64,000 bases of DNA, from NCBI RefSeq assembly GCF_900078335.1, contig NZ_FKBR01000033.1, positions 1-64,000 of the forward strand, in the 5' to 3' direction. Positions 17,115-30,067 of this stretch are shown here, piece after piece. How positions within the stretch are numbered: position 1 is the stretch's first letter; every line of letters begins with the position of its first letter. This DNA comes from Bordetella trematum (GTDB lineage: Bacteria; Pseudomonadota; Gammaproteobacteria; Burkholderiales; Burkholderiaceae_B). The position numbers were made by a program, and so were the translations under genes. Under the pieces are notes generated by a model that saw only the letters and a program-made list of their open reading frames with translations, was not told the DNA's origin and did not search any database.

Positions 17115-18008
17115 TCATCGGGAGGCGTGGCGCACCTGGTCGATGGCCTCGCATAGCGCGGCGGTGGCGTCGATCAGCCGGGGGCCTGGCCGGTAGAGGG
17201 CGTCGGCCGGCAGGCCATAGACATGGCCGGCGCGGGCTGCCGGCAGGCCGCTGGCCTGCCAGTCGGCTTGCAGCCGGCGCGTCTCGGCCTCGTCGGCCAC
17301 GCCGGCGATCACGGCCTGCGGGGCGGCGGCCAGCACGCTTTCCAGGCTGACCGACGGCGCCAGCAGGGGGGCGTCGCCGAACACGCTGACGGCGCCGCAC
17401 AGGCGCAGCGCGTCGGCCAGGATGCTGTCGTTGTTGATGGTGTAGAGCGGTTGGCTGCCCGTTTGCATGAACACCCGCAACACCGGCAGGCCGCTGTAGC
17501 GCTGGCGCAGTTGCGCCAGTTGCGCGCGCAGACGCGCGGCGGCGGCGTCGGCGCTGGCGCGGGTGTCAAAGAGTTTTCCGAAGCGTTCGATCGCCTCCGG
17601 GATGTCGTCCAGGCGGCGGGGGTCGCTGTAGAACACCGGGATGCCCCATTGGCTGCTCAGCCGGTTCCAGGCGTCGTTGCCCGGCTGCCAGGCGATCAGC
17701 AGGTCGGGCCGCAGCGACAGCAGCGTTTCCGGGTCGGGCCGCAGGGCGTCGCCGGCGCTGGGCAGCGTTTTTGCCGCCGGGGGGTAGTCGCTGCCTCGCG
17801 TGACGCCGGCCAGATGCCCGCCGGCGCCCGCCGCGTAGATCAGTTCGGTGGCGTGCGGGCTGAGGCTGACGGCCCGGCGGGCCGGCCCGGCCAGACTGAC
17901 GCTGCGGCCGGCGTCATCGTCCAGGACGAGGGGCCGGGCGCCCGCCGGCAGGCTGGCCAGCAGGCACAGCGCCAGCCAACGACGCAGGCGGGAGGGGCGC
18001 GGGAACAT
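17115..18008 (-). CDS. btuF: Cobalamin/heme-type ABC transporter substrate-binding protein (BtuF-like)
   Basis: 297 residues. Signal peptide (residues 1-24, LASLPAGARP), then the helical-backbone TroA/BtuF fold: RAVSLSPHATELIYAAGAG, GVTRGSDYPP, RPDLLIAWQPGN and SLESVLAAAPQAVIAG. It is a periplasmic binding protein. Fourteen bases upstream on the same strand lies the riboswitch-controlled TonB receptor gene, which makes cobalamin the likely ligand. No btuC or btuD gene is in the window. Confidence 0.85.
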   Translation of the reverse strand: MFPRPSRLRRWLALCLLASLPAGARPLVLDDDAGRSVSLAGPARRAVSLSPHATELIYAAGAGGHLAGVTRGSDYPPAAKTLPSAGDALRPDPETLLSLRPDLLIAWQPGNDAWNRLSSQWGIPVFYSDPRRLDDIPEAIERFGKLFDTRASADAAAARLRAQLAQLRQRYSGLPVLRVFMQTGSQPLYTINNDSILADALRLCGAVSVFGDAPLLAPSVSLESVLAAAPQAVIAGVADEAETRRLQADWQASGLPAARAGHVYGLPADALYRPGPRLIDATAALCEAIDQVRHASR

Positions 18009-18022
18009 GGCGGGTCGCCGGC

Positions 18023-19978
18023 TTACATCCGCCAGGCCAGGTTCACGAAGACGGTCGAACCCGGCGTGTTGTAGCCGCGCGCCAGGGTGTAGTCCTTGTT
18101 GAACACGTTGTTCCAGCGCACCTGGGCGGTCAGCTGCTTGCTGATGTCGTAGGAGGCCGTCAGATTGAGCAGGCCATAGCCGCCCATTTGGTGCTTGTTG
18201 GCCGCGTCGGCGTAGCGCTTGCCGGTCCAGAGATATTCCACGCCCGCGGCGGCCGGGCCGAAGCGGTGCTCGACGCTGGCGCGATAGATCTGGCGCGCAC
18301 GTTGCGACAGCGTATTGCCGTTGTCGCGGTCATGCGGGTCCTGGAAGTCGGCGCTGGCCCGCAGCGTGGTCTGGTCAAAGCGCTGGCTGCCGGTCAGGGT
18401 GATGCCGCGCAACTCGGCGCGGCCCACGTTCATGGGCGACCACAGGTAGGAGCCGTCATTCAGGTCGGCCCAGACGATCATGTCCTTGACGCGGTTGCGG
18501 TAGGCGACGATGCCGGCCGTGGTGGTGTCGTCGGCGTACTGCAGGCTCAGTTCGATATTGCGTGAGCTCTCCGGTTTCAGGTTGGGGTTGCCCACCGTGC
18601 CGCCGTCATTGCGCCAGTACAGATCGTTGAAGGTCGGCGCGCGAAAGCCGGTGCTCGCACCGATGCCGGCGCGCAGTTCCGGGGTGATCGCGTAGGCATA
18701 TTCGGCGCCGCCGGTTACCTTGTTGCCGTAGATCGTGTTGTGATCGCTGCGCAGGTTCAGCTGGACATGATGACGGTCCAGGTCCAGGCGGTACTGGCCG
18801 AAGAAGGAGTTGGTGATGCGCGAGTCCAGGCGGTAGTCGTCGATGACGGCCGGCGCCGGCCAGGGGGCCGAGGCGTCGTACAGGTCGCCGGAGACGCGCT
18901 GCTTGAGGAATTCGTAGCCCAGCGTGATCGACTGGTCGGCATCGAGGCGGAAGTCGTTTTGCCAGGTGTATTGCTCCTGGCGGGTGACAAAGCGCGTGCG
19001 GCCATCGGCCGGATAGCCGTAGGAGCCGGGCGCGACCAGATTGCGTTGGGTGTCGTTGCTGTGGCTCAGGCGCAGGGTGCTGCGCCACCATTCGGTGATC
19101 TGGTTGGTGCTGCTCAGGGTGTACAGGTTGACCACCTGACGCAGGCGGTCGTTGTACTCATTGAACGGCGCCGAGCCGCCGCCGGCGTCAAAGCGGCCGT
19201 CGAGCTTGCTGTGATAGAAATCGAAGGCGATTTCGTGGCCTGCGCGCCAGGTGTAGCCCAGCATGCCGGAAACGTTGTTCTGTTCGTAGCCGTCGCGATC
19301 GCCGTTATAGCCCCGGTTGGGGGCGCCGCCCACGGTCTTGGCGGTGGCGTTGAAACCACGGCTGCGGCCATAGCCGGCATCCAGCGCATACCGCCAGCCG
19401 GAGTGGGCCCCATCCAGGCCGACACTGACGCGGCTGGTGTCATGCGTGCCGTAGCCGACATTGGCATGCACGCTCAGGGGGCGCTCACCGCCGCCCTTGC
19501 GCGTGATGATGTTGATGACGCCGCCGATGGCATCGGCCCCGTACAGGCTGCTGGCAGCGCCGCGCAGGATTTCGATGCGCTCGATGTCGTCCAGCGGCAT
19601 GCCCTGGAACTCGCCGGCGCCCAGCGTGGCGCTGTTCATGCGGCGTCCGTCGATCAGCAGCAGCGTCTGGTTGGCGTTGGCGCCGCGCAGATAGACGCTG
19701 GTGGCGGTCTGGGGGCCGCCGTTGGTGGAGATTTCGACGCCGGGCTGGTGTTGCAGCAGATCGGCCACGCTGCTCTGGCCGGCGCGCTCGATGGCGCTGC
19801 GGTCGATCACGCTGATATCGCCCAGCGAATTGAGCTGGGTTTGCGGGGTCAGGCTGCCGGTCACGACGACCGGCGCCATCAGGGGGGCTTGGGCAGGGGT
19901 TTGCTGGGCGCTCGCGACAACGGGGGCGACACAGGCAAGAAGGCCGGCGCAGCGCCGGAAATTGCGGTTTTTCATCAA
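18023..19978 (-). CDS. btuB: TonB-dependent outer-membrane cobalamin receptor (BtuB-like)
   Basis: 651 residues. Signal peptide (ending near VASAQQ), TonB box-like PVVVTGS (about 36-42), plug domain with [31 protein letters not shown] and [17 protein letters not shown], then a 22-strand barrel ending in aromatic NLAWRM. The predicted cobalamin riboswitch in its leader identifies the cargo better than the protein does. It heads an operon with btuF. Confidence 0.9.
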   Translation of the reverse strand: MMKNRNFRRCAGLLACVAPVVASAQQTPAQAPLMAPVVVTGSLTPQTQLNSLGDISVIDRSAIERAGQSSVADLLQHQPGVEISTNGGPQTATSVYLRGANANQTLLLIDGRRMNSATLGAGEFQGMPLDDIERIEILRGAASSLYGADAIGGVINIITRKGGGERPLSVHANVGYGTHDTSRVSVGLDGAHSGWRYALDAGYGRSRGFNATAKTVGGAPNRGYNGDRDGYEQNNVSGMLGYTWRAGHEIAFDFYHSKLDGRFDAGGGSAPFNEYNDRLRQVVNLYTLSSTNQITEWWRSTLRLSHSNDTQRNLVAPGSYGYPADGRTRFVTRQEQYTWQNDFRLDADQSITLGYEFLKQRVSGDLYDASAPWPAPAVIDDYRLDSRITNSFFGQYRLDLDRHHVQLNLRSDHNTIYGNKVTGGAEYAYAITPELRAGIGASTGFRAPTFNDLYWRNDGGTVGNPNLKPESSRNIELSLQYADDTTTAGIVAYRNRVKDMIVWADLNDGSYLWSPMNVGRAELRGITLTGSQRFDQTTLRASADFQDPHDRDNGNTLSQRARQIYRASVEHRFGPAAAGVEYLWTGKRYADAANKHQMGGYGLLNLTASYDISKQLTAQVRWNNVFNKDYTLARGYNTPGSTVFVNLAWRM

Positions 19979-20054
19979 CTGCTCTCGTTGGACGCGCGAC
20001 CCCGCACGTCAGGCTCGGGACGTGGGCTGGCTGCATGAGGGAGCGAGAGGCCGG

Positions 20055-20180
20055 CCCGGTGGGCGAACCGGCCGGTGTCGGGCTGCCATGAGGCCGGTGA
20101 GGCGGCATCATGGGGACCGTTGCGGGGGCAGCACAGGCTGGGCGAGAACGCCTTCCTGTTTCCCGTTTACTTTGCGCGCG
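20055..20180 (-). ncRNA. Cobalamin riboswitch upstream of btuB
   Basis: Read on the minus strand, the element runs ACGGGAA (near 20165), then CTGCCCCCGCAACGG (20117-20131, the conserved core), then a B12-box-like CCCGACACCGGCC (20071-20083). The region containing GCCACTG is missing, so it resembles the shorter class. The B12 box overlaps a stem CCGGCCGG (20068-20075) / CCGGCCCGG (20051-20059), a likely expression platform, and a second dyad CACGTC/GACGTG (20005-20024) follows before the btuB start. High cobalamin should lower btuB-btuF expression. Confidence 0.8.
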
Positions 20181-20321
20181 GATGCGCCGAAAGCACCGAT
20201 TCGGCCGGGAACTTTATCATCGCTGCCGGGGCCCTCACGTCATTTTGTTACCATCTTGCGTGGAAAATCCGTGTTTTTTGCCTTTTCGCCACACTGGGAC
20301 CCCGCTGTGTCATATCCCCGC

Positions 20322-24080
<3,759 letters not shown>

Positions 24081-24086
24081 CCGAGG

Positions 24087-24107
24087 GGCCCGGCACCGTG
24101 CCGGGCC
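24087..24107. terminator. Hairpin between convergent metH and methyltransferase genes
   Basis: Perfect 9-base stem GGCCCGGCA / TGCCGGGCC with a three-base loop, right after the metH stop. The T-tract is weak on both sides (GTTTC on the plus strand). It could serve both genes. Confidence 0.55.
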
Positions 24108-24113
24108 GCCGTT

Positions 24114-24884
24114 TCAGGCCGCCTTGTTCACGACGAATACGGCCGTGTCGCTGCTGAACGAGCTGTCTTCCTGGATGGCGAAGTGGCGCCTGACCGGTTG
24201 CGGCGCGATGGCAGTCATGTCGCGCAGGGCCTGCACCAGCGGTTCCGGCGTCTGCATGCGCTTGACCCAGGTGTCGAACTGCAGCGCCAGGCGTCGCAGC
24301 GTCATGCTCTGGACCGTGAAGCCGGCGTCCGACAGCAGGGTCAGCCATTCGGCCTGGGAGTAATCGCGCACGTGCGAGGTGTCGCGCAGGATCTCGATGG
24401 TCTGCAACCAGGTATCGAGCAAGGCTTCGCCCGGCGAGACGACATCGGCGAATACCGCCACGCCGCCCGGCTTGAGCACGCGGCGCGCTTCGCGCAGCCC
24501 CATGCCAGCGTCTTCCCAGTGATGGGTGGAGTAGCGGCACATGACCAGATCGAAGGACGCATCGGCGAACGGCAGGCTCTCGGCCTTGCCCTGACAGGTG
24601 CGCAGATTGCTCAGGCCGCGCTTGGCGGCTTCGGCGGCCACCACCTCCAGCATGGCGTTGGAGAGGTCGTAGGCCGTCACTTCGGCCACCAGGGGCGCGA
24701 TATGGAAGCTCACATGGCCGCCGCCGCAACCCATGTCGAGCACCCGGGCCTGGGGATGGGCCGAGGCAATCTCGGCCATCTGGCGCAGATCCTCCCCCTG
24801 GGCATGCACCGCGCTGGTCAGATAGGCCTCGGCGCGAGGGCTGAATTGACGCTGTACGGCGTCGTCGTGGCTGGGGGTGGTCAT
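24114..24884 (-). CDS. SAM-dependent class I methyltransferase (UbiE/BioC-like)
   Basis: 256 residues from ATG 24884. SAM-binding motif I is VLDMGCGGGHVSFH, motif II FDLVMCRYSTHHW and post-motif VLKPGGVAVFADVV. Longer open frames extend to 25217 but overlap the divergent regulator gene. The substrate is unknown; the fold is shared by quinone and small-molecule methyltransferases. Gene and MmyB-type regulator are divergent with 85 bases between starts, so the regulator may control it. Confidence 0.8.
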   Translation of the reverse strand: MTTPSHDDAVQRQFSPRAEAYLTSAVHAQGEDLRQMAEIASAHPQARVLDMGCGGGHVSFHIAPLVAEVTAYDLSNAMLEVVAAEAAKRGLSNLRTCQGKAESLPFADASFDLVMCRYSTHHWEDAGMGLREARRVLKPGGVAVFADVVSPGEALLDTWLQTIEILRDTSHVRDYSQAEWLTLLSDAGFTVQSMTLRRLALQFDTWVKRMQTPEPLVQALRDMTAIAPQPVRRHFAIQEDSSFSSDTAVFVVNKAA

Positions 24885-24969
24885 GCGGACTCCTGTCGCA
24901 AGGGTAAGAGGAATGTCCGCTAAGATAGGCAATCCACAGTACCCGTACAAGGCCATAGTCGATCCTGGT

Positions 24970-25779
24970 ATGAATAGTGCCACCCGAGGGCAGGGCGCGA
25001 CCCTGCGGCGCCAGAACCTGGGCGAGTTCGTGCGCAGCGCGCGTTCGCGCATCACCCCGCAGATGGCGGGCCTGCCGGCCGGCTCGCGCCGGCGCACGCC
25101 CGGGCTGCGCCGCGAGGAGGTGGCGCAGCTCTCCGACATCAGCGTCACCTGGTATACCTGGATCGAGCAGGGCCGCGAGGTGTCGGTTTCGCCGGCGGTC
25201 TGGTCGCGCATCGCCAATGTGTTGCAGCTGGCGCGCGCCGAGCGCGCCTATCTGTTCGAGCTGGCCGAATGCGCCGATCCGCAGCATCCGCGCGATGAGC
25301 CGGCCGGCGCGGCCGGGCTGCTGCTGCAGGAGTGCGTCGACGCCATCGCTGCGCCGGCCTACGTGCTGGACCGTGCCTGGAATGTGCTGGCCAGCAACCC
25401 GGCCATGCAGGAACTGTTTGATCATTGGCCGCAGCGTGAACCCGAGCCCAACCTGCTGCGCTACATTTTCCTGGATCCGGCCGCGCGCGACCTGGTGGTC
25501 GATTGGGAGCAACGCGCGCGGCGCGTGGTGGCCGAGTTCCGCGCCGATGCCGGGGCGCACCTGGACGAGCCCGACGTGCGCCTGTTGCTGGATGCGCTCA
25601 ACCGCGACAGCGCGGTCTTCGCCCACTGGTGGACCCGCCACGCGGTGGTCGAACGGGAAGGCGGCCTGCGCGAGTTCCAGCATCCACGCCGCGGCCGCCT
25701 GCTGTTCCAGCAGGTCACGTTCCGGCTGGCGACCCACCCGGAACTCAAACTGGTGATGCTGCTGCGCGAGACGGATTAA
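24970..25779 (+). CDS. XRE-type helix-turn-helix regulator with MmyB-like ligand-binding domain
   Basis: 269 residues from ATG 24970; the open frame reaches back to 24877 but would overlap the divergent promoter. The HTH covers about 15-75 (LRREEVAQLSDISVTWYTWIEQGR), a well-known signature of the MmyB group. The C-terminal PAS-like domain (about 110-265) includes LLLQECVDAIAAPAYVLDRAWNVLASN. Family members bind a small hydrophobic ligand and usually repress an adjacent enzyme gene. Its stop overlaps the stop of the GntR gene on the other strand by four bases. Confidence 0.85.
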   Translation: MNSATRGQGATLRRQNLGEFVRSARSRITPQMAGLPAGSRRRTPGLRREEVAQLSDISVTWYTWIEQGREVSVSPAVWSRIANVLQLARAERAYLFELAECADPQHPRDEPAGAAGLLLQECVDAIAAPAYVLDRAWNVLASNPAMQELFDHWPQREPEPNLLRYIFLDPAARDLVVDWEQRARRVVAEFRADAGAHLDEPDVRLLLDALNRDSAVFAHWWTRHAVVEREGGLREFQHPRRGRLLFQQVTFRLATHPELKLVMLLRETD

Positions 25780-26456
25780 CGGTGCAGCAGCTGGTGCTCG
25801 GTGAGATAGCGCATCAGGTACTCGCCATGGCCTTCGATGTCGCGGCGTATCTCCCGCAGGGCGGCCTCGACGTCGCGGGCCTGCACGGCTTCGATGATGG
25901 CCTCGTGGGGGTGCCGTCCCGGCAGCGTCGGAAAGGGCGGCGTATAGACATACGACAGGTATGAGGCGGTTTGCACCCAGAGGTTTTCAATCATGGAAAC
26001 CAGCTGGGGCATCTGGGCGGCCCGGTACAGCGCAAAGTGGAAATCGAAGTTGCGTGCCAATACCGGCGCCATGGCCTGCTGGCGACGGCTTTCCATCAGT
26101 TGCGCATGAATCTCGCGCAGCGTCTCGACCAGGGCGGGGGTGGCCAGGGGCACTGCGCGGCGGGTGGCGAAGGACTCGAGCTCCAGGCGGATGGCGCGAA
26201 GCTCCAGCAATTGGGCTTCGGTCAGCTCCGGCACCTTGACGGATTTGCCGGGGCTGGGGGCCAGGGCATGCTCTGACACCAGCTGCAACAGGGCTTCGCG
26301 CACGGGGGTCTGGCTCACGCCCAGGCTTTCCGTGATGGAGCGCAGCGTGATCGTCTCGCCGGGGCGTAGCTCGCCCATCATGATTTTCTGTTTGATTTCC
26401 CGATAGATGCGGGCGGTCATGTTTTCCCGCTGCATCGGCGCCAATTGGATGCTCAT
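25776..26456 (-). CDS. GntR family transcriptional regulator, FCD (FadR) subfamily
   Basis: 226 residues. Winged helix at about 10-75 (LRSITESLGVSQTPVREALLQL), then the all-helical FCD effector domain with putative metal ligands in FDFHFALYRAA and HPHEAIIEAV. Such regulators sense small carboxylates. It is divergent from the TPP-enzyme operon and the shared region carries two palindromes of a kind FCD proteins bind, so it is the likely local repressor. Confidence 0.88.
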   Translation of the reverse strand: MSIQLAPMQRENMTARIYREIKQKIMMGELRPGETITLRSITESLGVSQTPVREALLQLVSEHALAPSPGKSVKVPELTEAQLLELRAIRLELESFATRRAVPLATPALVETLREIHAQLMESRRQQAMAPVLARNFDFHFALYRAAQMPQLVSMIENLWVQTASYLSYVYTPPFPTLPGRHPHEAIIEAVQARDVEAALREIRRDIEGHGEYLMRYLTEHQLLHR

Positions 26457-26514
26457 CCTGGGGTCCTGGGCTGCAATGGCCGGATTCTACCCGGGCCGGA
26501 ATTGTCTTCTCCTG

Positions 26515-26575
26515 ATTTTATAAAAAATAAAAGTCTTGACGGTGTCAATGCAAACTTTTTATATTTTATAAAATA
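26515..26575. promoter_or_regulatory. Promoter and two candidate GntR operators for the TPP-enzyme operon
   Basis: A perfect 14-base palindrome TATTTTATAAAATA lies at 26562-26575, and a near copy ATTTTATAAAAA at 26515-26526, 48 bases apart. Between them is a good sigma-70 promoter: TTGACG (26536-26541), then TATATT (26560-26565) after 18 bases. The downstream palindrome overlaps the -10 and start region, the right place for repression. AAAGGAG sits ahead of the ATG at 26589. Confidence 0.6.
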
Positions 26576-26588
26576 CAAAGGAGCTGAG

Positions 26589-28322
26589 ATGTCCCAAACC
26601 CTGCAACCGCTGGCCGCACCCGGCCTGGTTCTTCATGACACCGTGGCGCATGTCATCGCCCGGGCGTTGATCCGCCATGGCGTAACGCACGTTTTCGGCC
26701 AGAGCCTGCCGAGCATGCTGCACCTGGCCTGCGAAGCCCTGGGCCTGACCCAGATCGCCTACCGCAGCGAGAATGCCGGCGGCTACATGGCCGACGGGTA
26801 CGCGCGCATCACGGGCAAGCCGGCCGTGGTGACGGCGCAGAACGGCCCGGCGGCGACCCTGCTGGTGGCGCCGCTGGCCGAGGCGCTGAAGGTCTCGATA
26901 CCCGTGATCGCCCTGGTGCAGGACGTCAATCGCGACCAGACCGACAAGAACGCCTTCCAGGAGTTCGATCATCAGGCGCTGTTTGCCTCCTGCACGAAGT
27001 GGGTGCGCCGGGTTACCGAGGCGTCGCGGGTCGAGGACTACATCGATCAGGCATTCGCCATCGCCTGTTCGGGTCGCCCGGGACCGGTGGCCCTGATGTT
27101 GCCCGCCGATCTGCTCAACGAGGCCGCGGTACGCTGCGGCGAGCGCCAGGCTTCGCTGGGGGTGTTCCCGCTGGATCGTTCGGTGGCGGCGCCGCAGGCG
27201 ATCGAGGCCGCCGCCGAGTTGCTGGCCAGCGCCAGCCGTCCGCTTGTGATCGCGGGCGGCGGCGTGCATATTTCGGGCGCCAGCGAGGCGCTGGCCGGCT
27301 TGCAGGAAGCCGCCCATCTGCCGGTGGCCACCACCGTGATGGGCAAAGGCAGCGTGGATGAAAACCATCCCCTGTCGCTGGGCGTGGTGGGCTACTTCAT
27401 GGGGCCGGGCAGCGCCACGCGCGAATTGCGTCCCCTGGTGTCCGAGGCCGACGTCATCCTGCTGGTCGGCACGCGCACTAACCAGAACGCCACCGATTCC
27501 TGGAAGCTGTATCCGTCTTCGGCCCGCTACATCCATATTGATGTCGATGGCGCCGAAATCGGCCGCAACTACGAAGCGCTGCGCCTGGCCGGCGATGCGC
27601 GCGAAACGCTGCTGGCCCTGAGCCAGGCCATGGCCGCGCGCGACCTGTCGGGCGCCAGCCGGCGGCGCGCCGAGGTGCAGGAGCGGATTGCCAAGGGACG
27701 TCGCGAATCCTGGGCCGGCTCGGCGAGCTGGCGCGAATCGTCGGCTGCGCCCATCCGGCCCGAACGCCTGATGGCCGAGATCGACCGCTGCATCGATGGC
27801 GACAGCATCGTGGTGGCGGATGCCAGCTACTCCTCGATCTGGATCGCCAACTATCTGCGGGCGCGCCGTGTCGGCCAGCGTTTCATTACCCCCCGCGGGC
27901 TGGCTGGCCTGGGTTGGGGCTTCCCGATGGCCATGGGCGCCAAGGTGGCCCGGCCGCAGGCGCATGTCGTGTGCGTCGTGGGCGACGGTGGCTTCGGGCA
28001 TGTCTGGTCCGAGCTGGAGACGGCCAGGCGCATGGAGATCAAGGTCACCCTGGTGGTCATCAATAACGGCATTCTGGGCTTCCAGAAGCATGCCGAGAAC
28101 GTCAAGTTCGGCGCGCATACGTCGGCCGTGCATTTTCACGACGTCGATCATGCCTCCATCGCCCAGGCCTGCGGCTGCGCGGGCGTGCGCGTGACCGATC
28201 CGGCCCAGCTGCCCCAGGCGCTGGCCCAGGCGCGGCAAGCCGAGACGACCACGCTCATCGAGGTCATCTGCGATGAAAATGCCTTCCCCCCCATCACCTT
28301 CTTTACGGCGAACCAGGTATGA
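26589..28322 (+). CDS. Thiamine pyrophosphate-dependent enzyme, acetolactate synthase-like
   Basis: 577 residues from ATG 26589. Three domains: TPP-PYR (about 10-175) with the catalytic glutamate in RSENAGGYMADGYAR, a central domain (about 205-335) and TPP-PP (about 385-560) with the GDG...NN cofactor motif (GDGGFGHVW to INNGILGF). It is the decarboxylase/ligase superfamily of acetolactate synthase, glyoxylate carboligase and benzoylformate decarboxylase. No regulatory subunit gene follows, and the operon holds an SDR and a solute-binding protein, so a catabolic 2-oxo-acid role is more likely than valine synthesis. Confidence 0.85.
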   Translation: MSQTLQPLAAPGLVLHDTVAHVIARALIRHGVTHVFGQSLPSMLHLACEALGLTQIAYRSENAGGYMADGYARITGKPAVVTAQNGPAATLLVAPLAEALKVSIPVIALVQDVNRDQTDKNAFQEFDHQALFASCTKWVRRVTEASRVEDYIDQAFAIACSGRPGPVALMLPADLLNEAAVRCGERQASLGVFPLDRSVAAPQAIEAAAELLASASRPLVIAGGGVHISGASEALAGLQEAAHLPVATTVMGKGSVDENHPLSLGVVGYFMGPGSATRELRPLVSEADVILLVGTRTNQNATDSWKLYPSSARYIHIDVDGAEIGRNYEALRLAGDARETLLALSQAMAARDLSGASRRRAEVQERIAKGRRESWAGSASWRESSAAPIRPERLMAEIDRCIDGDSIVVADASYSSIWIANYLRARRVGQRFITPRGLAGLGWGFPMAMGAKVARPQAHVVCVVGDGGFGHVWSELETARRMEIKVTLVVINNGILGFQKHAENVKFGAHTSAVHFHDVDHASIAQACGCAGVRVTDPAQLPQALAQARQAETTTLIEVICDENAFPPITFFTANQV

Positions 28323-29074
28323 CGGCAACGGCTCAACGTGTCGCCCTGGTGACGGGCGCCGGGCGTGGCATCGGCCTGGAAACGGCGCGCCTGCTGCTGG
28401 CCAAGGGTTACCGGGTCGCGGCCGTCAGCCGCGAAGGCGTGGACCCCGGCATCCTGGGCGGCGTCAGGCCCGAGCTGCTGTGCGCTGCCGCTGACGTCTG
28501 CGACGGCGCGGCCATGCAGGAACTGGTCGCAACGCTGGCGCATCAATGGGGGCCCGTATCGGTGCTGATCAACAACGCAGGCGTCTCGCCCAAGCTCGCC
28601 GATGGCAGTTCGGCCGGCATCCTGCAGATCACGCCGCAGGAATGGGCCCAGGTGCTGGAGGTGAACCTGACCGCCGTCCTGCGCCTGTGCCAGTTGGTGC
28701 TGCCCGGCATGTGCGAGCAGGGCTTCGGGCGCATCGTCAACGTGGCTTCCCTGGCGGGACGGACCAAGTCGTTGGTGGCGGGCGGCAGCTATATGGCGTC
28801 CAAGGCGGGGTTGATAGGCCTGACCCGGGCCATCGCCACCGAAATGGGGCCCTGGGGCGTGACGGCCAACGCTGTGGCCCCGGGCCGCATCCTGACCGAG
28901 ATGGCCCAGCAGGCCGGTCACGAGGTCAATCAGCGTTATGCCGCACAAATTCCGGTGCGCCGTCTCGGCACTCCGGAAGAAGTGGCCGCCGCGATGGTGT
29001 TTCTGGCGGCGGAGGAAGCCGGCTTCATCAACGGGGCCATTCTCGATATCAACGGCGGCTTCTACATGCCTTGA
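28319..29074 (+). CDS. SDR family oxidoreductase (FabG-like)
   Basis: 251 residues. TGAGRGIG cofactor motif (about 12-19), INNAG, catalytic serine in NVASLAG, Tyr-x3-Lys in YMASKAGLIG, and a C-terminal INGAILDINGGF. All catalytic residues are present. ATGA overlap with the TPP-enzyme gene means the two products probably act in sequence, for instance a hydroxy/keto interconversion before or after the TPP step. Substrate unknown. Confidence 0.87.
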   Translation: MTATAQRVALVTGAGRGIGLETARLLLAKGYRVAAVSREGVDPGILGGVRPELLCAAADVCDGAAMQELVATLAHQWGPVSVLINNAGVSPKLADGSSAGILQITPQEWAQVLEVNLTAVLRLCQLVLPGMCEQGFGRIVNVASLAGRTKSLVAGGSYMASKAGLIGLTRAIATEMGPWGVTANAVAPGRILTEMAQQAGHEVNQRYAAQIPVRRLGTPEEVAAAMVFLAAEEAGFINGAILDINGGFYMP

Positions 29075-29107
29075 GGCCGCCCCTTAAGAAAATCCGAGGA
29101 GACAACC

Positions 29108-30061
29108 ATGAAATACCGCATGTTGCTGGCTGCCGTGTCGGCCAGCCTGGCCGTGCTTGCGGCGCCAGCCTGGGCCTGGCCGGACCGTGAGATCACCCTG
29201 ACCGTGAACTACGGCGCAGGCGGCAATACCGATGTCGCAAGCCGCGAAGTGGCGCGCGCCATGGAGGCCGAGCTGGGCAAGCCGGTGGTGGTGTTCAATC
29301 GGCCCGGAGCCCTGGGGACCATCGGTCCGGCCTATGTCACCAAACAGCCTGCCGATGGCTATAACGTGGGCGTGGTGACGCTCTCGTCGATCGCCATCAT
29401 GCCGCATCTGATGGACGTGCCGTACGACACCGATAGTTTCGATTTTGTCGCCGCCTATGGCCGCTATCGCTACGGCGTGGTGGTGCGGGCGGATTCTCCT
29501 TACCAGACCATCGATGATCTGGTGGCGGCGGCCAAGGCCGGGCCGGGCATCTTTTTCGGCGCGCCCTCCGCCCCGAACAATCTCGCCATGTTCGATCTGG
29601 GGCGGGTCAGCGGGGGCAAGTTCGAACAGGTGGCCTACAAGTCTGGGAGCGAGACGGTGGCTGCCCTGCTGGGCGGGCAGGTTGAGGTGATCGTCCAGAA
29701 TCCTTCGGATGTCATTCCCTACCTGAAGAGCGGGCGTCTGCGCCTGTTGGCCTCGGCCAGCCCCTTGCGCTGGCCGGAGTACCCCGATGTGCCGACGCTC
29801 AAGCAGGAAGGCTATGACGTGGAGATCGATTCCTGGCTGGGTCTGGCCGTGCCCAGGGGCACTCCGGAGGCGGTCCGCCAGCGGCTCGAAGCAGCCGCGC
29901 AGGCCGCGGTGGAGTCGGAGCGCCTGCAGGGGATCTACAAGCAGATGGGCGTTGATCCCGTCTGGCTGTCGGGCGCGGACTATCTCAAGCTGGCCGAGCA
30001 GACGCACGGGCAGATGGGCAAGGCGATCAAGGCCGCCAATCTGCCGCGCATGAGCCAGTAG
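29108..30061 (+). CDS. Bug-type tripartite tricarboxylate transporter substrate-binding protein
   Basis: 317 residues. Signal peptide to about residue 22 (APAWAWP), then the Bug/TctC fold: ITLTVNYGAGGNTDVASREVARAMEAELGKPVVVFNRPG and a beta-strand lobe around 120-220. It has no membrane-subunit genes beside it, as is common for Bug paralogues. GAGGAG precedes the ATG at good spacing. As third gene of the operon it probably captures the substrate or an analogue that the two enzymes degrade. Confidence 0.9.
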   Translation: MKYRMLLAAVSASLAVLAAPAWAWPDREITLTVNYGAGGNTDVASREVARAMEAELGKPVVVFNRPGALGTIGPAYVTKQPADGYNVGVVTLSSIAIMPHLMDVPYDTDSFDFVAAYGRYRYGVVVRADSPYQTIDDLVAAAKAGPGIFFGAPSAPNNLAMFDLGRVSGGKFEQVAYKSGSETVAALLGGQVEVIVQNPSDVIPYLKSGRLRLLASASPLRWPEYPDVPTLKQEGYDVEIDSWLGLAVPRGTPEAVRQRLEAAAQAAVESERLQGIYKQMGVDPVWLSGADYLKLAEQTHGQMGKAIKAANLPRMSQ

Positions 30062-30067
30062 GCCCGT

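Noticed and set aside
20181..20321. SAM or SAH riboswitch ahead of metH
   Set aside because: No matching conserved core seen on the plus strand; the structured element there belongs to btuB on the minus strand.
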